A stretch of 6,980 bases of DNA from Acidobacteriota bacterium (lineage in GTDB: Bacteria; Acidobacteriota; Terriglobia; Terriglobales; Acidobacteriaceae), in the NCBI GenBank assembly GCA_021819255.1, contig JAKART010000113.1, forward strand, positions 1 through 6,980, written 5' to 3'. How positions within the stretch are numbered: the first letter of the stretch is position 1; every line of letters begins with the position of its first letter. A program made the position numbers and the translations under genes. Positions 1 to 6,007 of the stretch are shown here, piece after piece. The notes beneath the pieces are model-generated. The model was not told the origin of the DNA and searched no databases. It saw only the letters and a program-made list of their open reading frames with translations.

Positions 1-7
1 CCGATCT
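1..7 (-). other. Probable Illumina adapter remnant at the left end
   Basis: Bases 1-7, CCGATCT, are the reverse complement of AGATCGG, the same adapter start seen at the other end. They break LarB where the family continues with a V-V-N-I-D-N-G-like sequence, replacing it with E-I-G. Confidence 0.75.
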
Positions 8-716
8 CCACCACATTCGGGCTGCAGGAGTTCAGCATCCCCAGCAGCGCCGTGGCGCCGCCGAAGGATCCGCCATATCCGACCGAGGTAGGCACCGCGA
101 TCACCGGTACCCCCACCAGGCCGCCCACCACCGAGGGCAGCGCACCCTCCATGCCGGCACAGACCACCACCACATCGGCGGCCAGCAGACTCTCGCGCGC
201 GGCCAGCAGGCGGTGCAGCCCGGCCACGCCGGCATCATAAATTCGGCTCACCTGCGCTCCAAAGGTCTCCGCCGTCACCGCCGCCTCCTCTGCCACCGGC
301 ACGTCACTGGTTCCGGCGCAGACGACGGCGATGCTGCCCGCGCCGGCCTTGCCGCGCTCGGCATCCGCAGCGGGCGCTACGGTCTGACGAAGGCTGACGG
401 CGCGCGCCGCGGGATGGTGCACGGCGCGCGGAAATCTGCCAAGCAGCTCCCGGGCCGTTTCAGGATCCACGCGGGTCGCCAGCACATCCACGCCGTCGCC
501 GAGCAGGCTTTGAAAGATGGCCACGGTTTGCTCCCGGGTCTTGCCCTGGGCGAAGATCACCTCCGGGAGCCCGCTGCGCAGGCTGCGATGATGATCGACG
601 CGGGCATCTCCCAGATCCTCAAACGGCAGCCGGGAGAGACGCTGGAGGGCATCGGCGGCGGAGACCTCGCCGCGTTCCACGGCAGAAAGAAGCTGCAACA
701 ACGCCACGGGAGTCAT
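1..716 (-). CDS. larB: LarB, pyridinium-3,5-biscarboxylic acid mononucleotide synthase (3' end cut by contig edge)
   Basis: LarB performs the first step of nickel-pincer cofactor synthesis: it carboxylates the nicotinate ring of nicotinic acid adenine dinucleotide and releases AMP. Translation of the minus strand gives 238 residues. Family motifs are FAQGKT (about 55-60), GTSDVPVAEEA (135-145), YDAGVAGLHRLL (160-171), AGMEGALPSVVGG (187-199), VPTSVGYGGSFGG (208-220) and MLNSC (227-231). The C-terminal half is the PurE-like AIR carboxylase domain. Cys231 and Glu190 share a constant offset of 10 from the catalytic Cys221 and Glu180 that I recall for the Lactobacillus plantarum enzyme. The ATG at 716-714 overlaps the larC stop (ATGA), with a GGGAGG Shine-Dalgarno about 12 nt upstream, which suggests translational coupling. 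The last residues (E-I after NVV) come from adapter bases at 1-7, so genuine coding ends near position 8 and probably only a short C-terminal tail is missing. Confidence 0.95.
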   Translation of the reverse strand, partial: MTPVALLQLLSAVERGEVSAADALQRLSRLPFEDLGDARVDHHRSLRSGLPEVIFAQGKTREQTVAIFQSLLGDGVDVLATRVDPETARELLGRFPRAVHHPAARAVSLRQTVAPAADAERGKAGAGSIAVVCAGTSDVPVAEEAAVTAETFGAQVSRIYDAGVAGLHRLLAARESLLAADVVVVCAGMEGALPSVVGGLVGVPVIAVPTSVGYGGSFGGATALLGMLNSCSPNVVEI

Positions 717-2227
717 AGGCCGGAGTTGCCTCCCGGCTGAGTCCGGTTCGCAGCTCCGGTCATGCCGGGATCGCTGGGAGCCTGCGGGGAGCGCATCCGC
801 TCGACATAGGCGGCGATGGCAGCCTGCTGCACGATCTTCAGCGGAGCCTGGCAACGCTCGGCCGCCGCGCGGCAGTCCTCAAACTCCGGGGCTGCGTTCA
901 GCTCCTCGCCCGCCTGCTCGCCCACCTTGATGCGGATCTCGCCGTAGGGTGTGGACACGGCAATGTGGCGCCGGTCCAGGCTCAGCCTCTGGTCCTGGCG
1001 TACGCGCACCCCCAGAGTGCTGGTCTGGCGGAGCAGCAACTGTTCCAAGCCCTGGCTCTGCTCCGGGCGGCACAGCACGGTGAGCAGAGTGCCGGGCCGT
1101 CCCTTTTTCATGATGACCGGGGTCAGCATCACATCCAGCGCTCCGGCGGCCAGCGCCGACTCGGCTACCCAGGAGAGGATCTGCGGAGAGAGATCGTCGA
1201 GAGCGGTCTCCAGGACGCTGACGTCGGCCCGGTGCGAAGCTGTCTGGATGGTGGCGTCCCGCAGCATGTTGGGTTCGGCAGCCTCACCCAGGCTGAGACG
1301 GAGCACATTGGGGAACTTTGCGGGATTGCGTGAGCCGGCGCCGTAACCAATCTGCCGCACCCGCATGCGGGGCCGCTCTCCAAAGACGGGCTCCAGGGTC
1401 CGCAGTAATGCCGCACCGGTCGGGGTCACCAGCTCCTGCTGCACGTGGGCGGAGTAGGTCGGGAGGCCGCGCAGCAGATCCGCCGTAGCCGGCGCCGGAA
1501 CCGGGAATCTTCCGTGAGCGCACACCACGGTCCCAGAGCCCACGTTGAGCTCCGAGCAGTACCAGGCATCGATCTGCAGAGCTTCGATCCCAGCACAGCA
1601 GGCGACGATGTCGGCGATCGCATCGACCGCGCCCACCTCATGAAAGTGAATCTCTTCCAGGCCGACGTTGTGAATCCTGGACTCAGAGGCCGCGAGCAGC
1701 TCGAAGGCGCGTACGGCCCGAAGCTGCACCGGCTTGATCAGCGGGGATCGCTGGATCAGATCGCGAATCACTCGCAGCGAGCGTCCCTGAGCATGTGAGT
1801 GTCCCTGAGCATGTGAGTGTCCCTGAGCGTGTGAGTGTCCCTGAGCATGTGAGTGTCCCTGAGCGTGCAAGAGATCGGGCGCGGAGTCGCCGGCCGGAGT
1901 ACGCTGCGCAGCGTGAGCGTGATCATGCGCATGAGTGTCGCTGTGGGAGTGGGCATGGGGATGAGCATGGGGTTGGGTGTGCGCAACGGAGTCAGCTTGT
2001 TCAGGGAGAGGCTCACTGGGTTCGACCGGCCGCCCCCCCTCCAGCACGCGTACCCGGGTGCAGGAGATCCCGCTTCGATCCACTCGCTCGATGCGGAGAC
2101 TGGCCCCGATGCCCAGAGCCTCAACCGCCTGCTCCAGAGCCTCGGCCGGAGCACCCGCGTCCAGCAGCGCGCCCAGAAACATATCGCCGGAGATGCCGGC
2201 GAAACAGTCAAGATATGCAATCCGCAT
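713..2227 (-). CDS. larC: LarC, nickel insertion protein of the nickel-pincer cofactor pathway
   Basis: LarC inserts nickel into pyridinium-3,5-bisthiocarboxylic acid mononucleotide in a CTP-dependent cyclometallation, the last step to the NPN cofactor. The protein has 504 residues. The N-terminus MRIAYLDCFAGISGDM is the family signature and fixes the start at 2227; GAGAGAG lies just upstream as a ribosome binding site. An in-frame upstream extension to 2347 overlaps larE and shows no family sequence. Further motifs are LEEIHFHEVGAVDAIADI (about 190-207), the ELVTPTGAALL stretch (265-275), and IGYGAGSRNPAKFPNVLR (293-310), followed by the C-terminal domain with ETALDDLSPQ (340-349) and TPVIMKKGRPG (369-379). 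Residues 83-145 hold 19 histidines, including the tandem repeat described separately. Unlike L. plantarum, where larC is split into larC1/larC2 and joined by frameshifting, this is one continuous frame. It follows larE by 58 bp and overlaps larB by 4 bp. Confidence 0.96.
   Translation of the reverse strand: MRIAYLDCFAGISGDMFLGALLDAGAPAEALEQAVEALGIGASLRIERVDRSGISCTRVRVLEGGRPVEPSEPLPEQADSVAHTQPHAHPHAHSHSDTHAHDHAHAAQRTPAGDSAPDLLHAQGHSHAQGHSHAQGHSHAQGHSHAQGRSLRVIRDLIQRSPLIKPVQLRAVRAFELLAASESRIHNVGLEEIHFHEVGAVDAIADIVACCAGIEALQIDAWYCSELNVGSGTVVCAHGRFPVPAPATADLLRGLPTYSAHVQQELVTPTGAALLRTLEPVFGERPRMRVRQIGYGAGSRNPAKFPNVLRLSLGEAAEPNMLRDATIQTASHRADVSVLETALDDLSPQILSWVAESALAAGALDVMLTPVIMKKGRPGTLLTVLCRPEQSQGLEQLLLRQTSTLGVRVRQDQRLSLDRRHIAVSTPYGEIRIKVGEQAGEELNAAPEFEDCRAAAERCQAPLKIVQQAAIAAYVERMRSPQAPSDPGMTGAANRTQPGGNSGL
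1778..1867 (-). repeat. 18-bp tandem repeat encoding HAQGHS x5 in LarC
   Basis: Five consecutive 18-bp units encode residues 121-150 of LarC as HAQGHS four times and then HAQGRS. The units are nearly identical. Visible differences are a silent CAT/CAC change in the first His codon and the His-to-Arg change in the last unit. The period is a multiple of three, so copy-number change would lengthen or shorten the His tract without a frameshift. With the preceding H-x-H cluster (residues 83-105) it forms a likely metal-binding segment between the N-terminal and central parts of LarC. Confidence 0.95.
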
Positions 2228-2285
2228 GAACTCTCTCTCACGGGGGTGCGGTGAGCTTCTCCGCAGCTCCGGCGTGCTCTCCTCA
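2228..2285 (-). other. larE-larC intergenic spacer with larC ribosome binding site
   Basis: This 58-bp gap separates the larE stop from the larC start. The minus strand carries GTGAGAGAGAG directly before the larC ATG, a usable though not perfect Shine-Dalgarno. A weak 5-bp hairpin (GAGCT/AGCTC) sits in the middle and no T-tract follows it, so I see no terminator. Co-transcription is expected. Confidence 0.6.
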
Positions 2286-3140
2286 CTATAGCGGTTCTTC
2301 GGGCGTCGTCCTTGCCGGCGTGGCGAGGGCGGAGACCGGCAGCACATCGTTCATCGAGCCGGAACGATAGCCCTGGGTATCCAGGGTGACGTAGAGGAAG
2401 CCTGCGCTGCGCACCGCTTCGGTAATGTCATCCAGCACAGAGAGCGACAAGGCTCGGGGAAGATCCAGGCGTGCGATCTCCACACGCGCCAGCGGGCCGT
2501 GATGGCGAACCCTCACCTGAGGAAACCCCAGGGCGTGCAAAGCCTCCTCGGCGCGCTCCACCTGAGCAAGATTCTCCGCAGTGACCGCGCGGCCATATTC
2601 GATGCGCGAGGACAGACAGGCGCTGGCTGGCTTGTCGGCGATCTCCAGCCCGGCTTGCCGCGCCAGGATTCGAATCTCCGCCTTGCGCAGCTCGGCCTCC
2701 GCCAACGGAGCCAGGACTCCAAAGGCCTCGGCGGCCCGCCGGCCAGGCCGGAACTCGCCGCAATCATCCAAGTTCATGCCATAGGCCAGGTGGTGAAATC
2801 CCAGCCGCCGGCGCGCCTCCTCCATCTGGGTAAACAACTCGCTCTTGCAGCGGAAGCAGCGCTGGGTGTCATTGCGGGTATAGGCCGGATCTTCCATCTC
2901 GCCGGTCTTGATGGACTGGACTGGAATCCCATGATGCCGGGCAAAGGCCAGGGCGTCTTCCAACTCGCGGCGGGGAAGGGATGGCGAGTCTGCAATCACC
3001 GCCAGCATGCGCCGGCCCAGGACCTGGTGCGCGGCGAAGGCCAGATAAGCCGAGTCCGTCCCTCCGGAGTAGGCCACCAGAAGAGACGCCAGCTCTCCCA
3101 GCCTGGATTGCAGCATCTGCGATTTCGCTTTGAGGTCCAT
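2286..3140 (-). CDS. larE: LarE, ATP-dependent sulfur transferase of the nickel-pincer cofactor pathway
   Basis: LarE adenylates the carboxylates of pyridinium-3,5-biscarboxylic acid mononucleotide and replaces them with thiocarboxylates. The chosen start gives 284 residues, close to family size. The PP-loop AYSGGTDSAYLA (23-34) binds ATP; next come ADSPSLPRREL (50-60), RCFRCKSELF (94-103), YGMNLDD (120-126), KPASACLSSRIEYG (170-183) and the C-terminal DTQGYRSGSMN (254-264). Cys175 aligns with the sacrificial Cys176 of L. plantarum LarE. The extra pair Cys95/Cys98 makes the three-cysteine pattern of homologues that use a [4Fe-4S] cluster. The frame stays open upstream to 3356, but that extension is not LarE-like. 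MDLKAKSQ at 3140 is preceded by GAGGAAGAG, whereas the alternative ATG at 3161 has only pyrimidine-rich sequence before it. It is the first gene of the larE-larC-larB operon. Confidence 0.95.
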   Translation of the reverse strand: MDLKAKSQMLQSRLGELASLLVAYSGGTDSAYLAFAAHQVLGRRMLAVIADSPSLPRRELEDALAFARHHGIPVQSIKTGEMEDPAYTRNDTQRCFRCKSELFTQMEEARRRLGFHHLAYGMNLDDCGEFRPGRRAAEAFGVLAPLAEAELRKAEIRILARQAGLEIADKPASACLSSRIEYGRAVTAENLAQVERAEEALHALGFPQVRVRHHGPLARVEIARLDLPRALSLSVLDDITEAVRSAGFLYVTLDTQGYRSGSMNDVLPVSALATPARTTPEEPL

Positions 3141-3230
3141 CTGGCTCTTCCTCGTGATCATGGAGGGGAAAGTCGGGAGCGCGGACCGGCACAGATCAGA
3201 CTCTTCGGCGCCCATTCCCTCGGGTTCAAT

Positions 3231-3270
3231 CTCTCCAGGCCAGCAGCTTCCGCGCAAGCCCCCTGGAGAG
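3231..3270 (-). promoter_or_regulatory. Perfect 9-bp inverted repeat in the larE leader (hairpin or operator)
   Basis: CTCTCCAGG (3231-3239) and CCTGGAGAG (3262-3270) are exact reverse complements separated by 22 nt. Inside the loop, the minus strand adds a GCTT/AAGC stem closing a six-base loop, so a stacked hairpin is possible. It lies 91 bp upstream of the larE ATG and immediately downstream of a TAGAAT element, so it would form at the 5' end of the larE transcript or overlap an operator. No T-tract follows, so it is not a normal intrinsic terminator. Function is inferred only. Confidence 0.45.
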
Positions 3271-3271
3271 C

Positions 3272-3277
3272 ATTCTA
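3272..3277 (-). promoter_or_regulatory. Possible -10 element for the larECB operon
   Basis: The minus strand reads TAGAAT, one mismatch from the TATAAT consensus. A start about 7 nt downstream (near 3265) would fall in the 5' arm of the inverted repeat at 3231-3270. No good -35 hexamer sits at the right spacing (a TTGCGG is only 12 bp away), so support is weak. Confidence 0.25.
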
Positions 3278-3318
3278 GGGCAGTTTCCCCCGCAAGGAGA
3301 TGCCGGACGTGATCTGAA

Positions 3319-3353
3319 AGCTCAGCCATGGCGCTGAGAGGGATGGCTGAGCT
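3319..3353 (-). terminator. 11-bp inverted repeat between the exported-protein gene and larE (possible terminator)
   Basis: AGCTCAGCCAT (3319-3329) and ATGGCTGAGCT (3343-3353) are exact reverse complements around a 13-nt loop. On the minus strand the stem is followed by TTTCAG, a very short T-run. It sits about 200 bp after the stop of the gene ending at 3554 and about 180 bp before larE, so it could end the upstream transcript. It could equally be an operator palindrome; the strand is not certain. Confidence 0.35.
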
Positions 3354-3553
3354 CACGCCGAGCGAAGCTGGAATACCGCCAGGCGGGATCGACGCGGCTG
3401 CCGAAGATCAGCGTCCGGCCCGGAGGAGTCCGGACACGCGTCTCCATTCGCTGCTGGATCAGTGCTCGCCGCCTGAAAAGAGGCTGCGTCGTTTGCGTTA
3501 CGCCGGCTCGACTGTCCGTATCCTCTCCTCTGCCCGCATCTCTTCTACCCGCA

Positions 3554-4579
3554 TCAAGGCAGCGCGAAGCCGCTCGTCCAGAGAGGATCGCCAGCCTGAT
3601 AGGCCGTCTCGCTGGTCACGTCGGGCAAAGCCGTCACCAGCGGCGGCCTTGCGGGAGGGTCCGGCACTCCGCTCACTCTCTCGTCGGCGGGGTGAAAGAC
3701 CGTGGCGCCGGCAGGCAACTGCATGCGCCCATCGGCCAGGTACGCCACCACCGCTCCGCCGGCTAGCTCGGGGTTCAGGACCGCCAGAGGGATGATGTAT
3801 TTCTTGCTCTTGACCAGCGACTCGGCCACGCCATCCACGGGGTGGCTGCGGGGAATCGTCCCGGGCACCTGCGGAATGACAAACACCTGCAGGCGAAGCT
3901 GAGGATTCTTCCGGTCGTACTCCATCAGAGACCGCGCCACCTGCTTGGGGGTCATCAGCCCGATATCGGCGACGAAGTTGCGATGGACCGAGTGCGGCAT
4001 GTAGGTATTCAGCACGACCCGCGAGAAGTCTGCGCAGTTGTGAAAGAAAAGATTGAAGTGTCCGATATTTCTGCGGTCATTGAAGAGAGCGATAAACCTC
4101 TCGTCCTCTTCCGGCGTACTGTCAAACTGGAAGCCGTAGATGGTTCGCAGATAAGACTCGCCAACCAACTGGACCCACTCGCCCCCGGGAGCATGGCCCT
4201 GATGATCTGGAGCGAGCTTCAGCAGGTGCTCTCTGCGATAGGCATTCTGGAGGGTCAGCATCTGTGCGCGATTCGCGGTTGCCGGGATCCGGTCCAGGTG
4301 ATCGACCGAGTAGAGGTAGCCCAGCAAGGGGATGGCGATCCAGTCATAGCCGTCGATCTTGTGATAACGGCTGATGACCACGCCGTACTCGCCATCATGG
4401 CAAGGCCGAAGCTGCAGGGGAGTCTCCGCGCAGACATGATTGAGATAGATTGCCGCGTGTCCGGTCGGGTTGACTGCTCCGAAGAATCCATAAGGTTCTT
4501 CCATCAACAGAGCCACGGCCGCATGAGCCGAGAGACACGTCATCGTGAGGCAGAGAAGCGCCACCAGCACCTTGCCCAT
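3554..4579 (-). CDS. Predicted exported protein with permuted papain-like (NlpC/P60 or DUF4105-like) motifs
   Basis: The 341-residue product begins with MGKVLVALLCLTMTCLSAHA, a typical Sec signal peptide with a likely cleavage after AHA (residue 20). The frame is open upstream to 5017, but this start is supported by the signal peptide and by AAAGG 7 nt before the ATG. The mature part has GHAAIYLN (40-47), a GEYGVVISRY stretch (63-72), and FNLFFHNCADFSRVVLNTYMP (175-195). A His (41) that precedes a Cys in an HNCADF context (Cys182) is the order seen in circularly permuted papain-fold enzymes, and resembles the NC motif of DUF4105-type periplasmic acyltransferases or peptidases. The C-terminal about 100 residues are proline-rich and unassigned. 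Function is unknown; the fold assignment is inference from motifs. It lies in the same orientation as larECB but 413 bp away, so it is probably a separate transcription unit. Confidence 0.7.
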   Translation of the reverse strand: MGKVLVALLCLTMTCLSAHAAVALLMEEPYGFFGAVNPTGHAAIYLNHVCAETPLQLRPCHDGEYGVVISRYHKIDGYDWIAIPLLGYLYSVDHLDRIPATANRAQMLTLQNAYRREHLLKLAPDHQGHAPGGEWVQLVGESYLRTIYGFQFDSTPEEDERFIALFNDRRNIGHFNLFFHNCADFSRVVLNTYMPHSVHRNFVADIGLMTPKQVARSLMEYDRKNPQLRLQVFVIPQVPGTIPRSHPVDGVAESLVKSKKYIIPLAVLNPELAGGAVVAYLADGRMQLPAGATVFHPADERVSGVPDPPARPPLVTALPDVTSETAYQAGDPLWTSGFALP

Positions 4580-4843
4580 GATCGGCCTTTGCGTCAAATC
4601 ATCTCTTCTCAAACAGCAGTTCCTCCATCCGAGAGATCCCCTGTTCGGGCCGCGCACAAAGTATGGATGCCCGCCGGAGCCCGCCTTTCCGGGAAGTCTT
4701 GCATTGTGCCGCCCTCCGCTCTGCAACCAACGCAGCGTTTCCCCAGGGAGGGACCATCCGTTTGGCTTGATGCCAGCCGTACGCGGAAGGGGCGAGGGGA
4801 TGCGGCACATGAATAGTGTATTAGAGCGACTTTTCGAGGGTCG

Positions 4844-4873
4844 GGTTTTCCCGTGGGTGGTTTTCCCATGGGT
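4844..4873. repeat. Two 15-bp tandem units in intergenic DNA
   Basis: GGTTTTCCCGTGGGT (4844-4858) is followed directly by GGTTTTCCCATGGGT (4859-4873), with one base different, and then GG begins a third unit. It lies upstream of the exported-protein gene. No function is evident. Confidence 0.7.
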
Positions 4874-5165
4874 GGAGGAACAGCGGCATTCCCCCCAGGA
4901 TTCCGTCGCCGCCGCCGCGAGTGGAGTGAGGATCAGCCATGGAACAAGACAGTTCCCTCCTTCCGATGCTCTCTCCGTTGGAAGATGCAATGCCAGACGT
5001 GCCGATGAACAAAGCATGGCGACTCCGGCCAGTGTCTCAGCTTTCGCAGCGCCAAATCAGTTCTCCGGCAGTCTCCATCCATCGCTGGAATAAATGCTCG
5101 CCGCTTGACAATCCTTTGCGACGCGTCCACGGGCGACTGGGCTTCGGGGTGATTCGGCACTGCGA

Positions 5166-5218
5166 CTTGGAGATCGAACGCTACCTTGGAGATCGAGCGC
5201 TACCTTGGAGATCGAGCG
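5166..5218. repeat. 19-bp tandem repeat, nearly three copies
   Basis: The unit CTTGGAGATCGAACGCTAC (5166-5184) is followed by a copy with one A-to-G change (5185-5203) and a partial third copy (5204-5218). The near identity suggests recent duplication. The period is not a multiple of three. Confidence 0.85.
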
Positions 5219-5613
5219 CGCCCGGTGAGTCGCTTCCGGCAGAGCCGGACAAAGCTTCAGCCGGTCTTAGGCCAGACGCGGCAGGGCCATGCTCTCCTCA
5301 CCTTTCGCAAGTCATTCTTGATCGTCTCAGCGTGGCGCATCAGCAAACTGTCCAGGGTGAGGACGACTCTGCTCTGGTCCTGGCTCAAGACGCGGGATAA
5401 GACGGATCGGAATGGTGCTATGGGCCGAGCCTCAGAAGAGGCTTCAGGTCGTTTGCCCCCGGTCGTTTCCATTCGGGTCGATCTAAACCTCGCGTGGTTC
5501 GCGTTGGCCACAAGCACCGCTTTCGCTCTTCGGCGTAGGACCGCAGACGCGGTTGCTCGAAGCTTTAACCCTTTCGCCGCCCCTCTGTCTGGAGCTGCTT
5601 GAATTTTGAGTGG

Positions 5614-5689
5614 TGGTGGCCAGAGACGGGATCGAGCCGCCGACGGGAGCCTTTTCAGGGCCGCGTGCTGATCACGGAGCTACGCTCAA
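5614..5689 (-). pseudogene. Degenerate tandem copy of tRNA-Phe
   Basis: This stretch aligns along its whole length with the intact tRNA-Phe at 5727-5801, offset by 113 bp. The 3' acceptor strand, CCA, T-arm (one change, in the T-loop) and the anticodon loop CTGAAAA are kept. The anticodon stem is damaged (CGGCC against GGCTC instead of GGCCG), the D-stem is disrupted (only about 3 pairs can form), and the 5' acceptor strand reads TTGAGCG instead of GGCCAGA, so no acceptor stem can form. It should not give a functional tRNA. Confidence 0.75.
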
Positions 5690-5699
5690 GGCTGAGCGT
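5682..5699. other. Perfect 7-bp hairpin at the 5' edge of the tRNA pseudogene
   Basis: ACGCTCA (5682-5688) and TGAGCGT (5693-5699) pair perfectly around an AGGC loop. It occupies the place where the pseudogene's 5' acceptor strand should be and lies about 30 bp downstream of the functional tRNA-Phe. It might help end or process the tRNA transcript, but there is no T-tract after it. Confidence 0.5.
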
Positions 5700-5726
5700 G
5701 GCTTGAGATTTGTGAGGCGGCGGAGG

Positions 5727-5801
5727 TGGTGGCCAGAGACGGGATCGAACCGCCGACGCCGGCCTTTTCAGGGCCGCGCTCTACCACTGAGCTATCTGGC
5801 C
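5727..5801 (-). tRNA. tRNA-Phe (anticodon GAA)
   Basis: The minus strand folds into a complete 75-nt cloverleaf: acceptor GGCCAGA/TCTGGCC, D-stem GCTC/GAGC with loop AGTGGTA, anticodon stem CGGCC/GGCCG around CTGAAAA, variable loop GCGTC, and T-stem GGCGG/CCGTC (one G-T pair) with loop TTCGATC. The discriminator is A and the CCA end is encoded. The anticodon GAA reads the Phe codons UUC and UUU. No convincing promoter is seen within about 100 bp upstream. Confidence 0.97.
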
Positions 5802-5991
5802 TTGGCATTGCTATGCACAAATCTGCCCTGCTGACAGCCAAGTTCGTCTGCCGGGCTCCTGCGTCTCAGCTTCGCCTGCCGGGGTGGAAGGGAACCGTGG
5901 TCCCGCCGTTCGGCGAGGCCTTCGAGGACGTCGAGCCTCAAGTATAGCAATCCCTGAGCCAGGCTCCAAACCGACCCAATCCAGCCTCAGA

Positions 5992-5997
5992 TAAAAT
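5992..5997 (+). promoter_or_regulatory. Possible -10 element of the symporter gene
   Basis: TAAAAT within GATAAAATTAG is close to the -10 consensus and lies in a short AT-rich patch in otherwise GC-rich DNA. Its 3' end is 11 nt from the ATG at 6008, so transcription would start within a few bases of the start codon. No good -35 is seen about 17 bp upstream. Confidence 0.4.
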
Positions 5998-6007
5998 TAG
6001 TCCACTC

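Larger units (their letters stand above)
3141..3553. other. 413-bp intergenic region upstream of larE
   Basis: No convincing gene is present. It contains, from the larE side outward, the larE ribosome binding site, the hairpin at 3231-3270, the TAGAAT element, and the palindrome at 3319-3353. It also has a weaker inverted repeat GTCCGG/CCGGAC at 3413-3418 and 3430-3435 with an 11-nt loop. The larE frame is open back to 3356, but the translation has no family features and is read as leader sequence. I could not match this leader to a known riboswitch consensus. Confidence 0.5.
4580..5613. other. About 1-kb region without a convincing gene
   Basis: Several open frames exist on both strands, as expected in GC-rich DNA, but none shows a recognisable family or a good start with ribosome binding site. 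The 19-bp tandem repeats at 5166-5218 are not a multiple of three and argue against coding there. The stretch next to the gene starting at 4579 presumably holds its promoter, but I see no clear -35/-10 pair. A small hairpin AGCCTC-AGAA-GAGGCT lies at 5428-5443. The region could be decayed coding sequence or plain intergenic DNA. Confidence 0.5.

Noticed and set aside
1783..1872. CRISPR-like array from regularly spaced short repeats
   Set aside because: The 18-bp units are directly contiguous with no spacers and encode an in-frame His-rich repeat inside LarC.
3150..3240. Possible glycine-riboswitch-like motif (GGAGAG ... GCGCCGAAG) on the minus strand before larE
   Set aside because: The second half of the aptamer (CTCAGGC and AGGAC-type segments) is absent and the P1 stem cannot be formed, so the resemblance is too short.
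3141..3356. 72-residue N-terminal extension of LarE
   Set aside because: The frame is open but has no family similarity, covers two inverted repeats, and the start at 3140 has a better ribosome binding site and normal family length.
4580..5017. 146-residue N-terminal extension of the exported protein
   Set aside because: It would bury an excellent signal peptide in the middle of the protein, and it has low-quality, tryptophan- and arginine-rich sequence typical of non-coding translation.
5428..5443. Small hairpin AGCCTC-AGAA-GAGGCT as a terminator
   Set aside because: The stem is only 6 bp, no T-tract follows on either strand, and it is about 170 bp from the nearest RNA-coding sequence.
4939..5602. 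Plus-strand frames of 153 and 138 codons (4939-5400, 5186-5602) and a minus-strand frame of 86 codons (5257-5517)
   Set aside because: No recognisable family and no clear ribosome binding site. The two plus-strand frames also run across or into a 19-bp tandem repeat whose period is not a multiple of three.
5610..5947. Plus-strand open frames beginning MVVARDGIEPPT and MVARDGIEPPTPAFSG
   Set aside because: They are translations of the antisense strand of the tRNA-Phe gene and its degenerate copy, a familiar source of false proteins.
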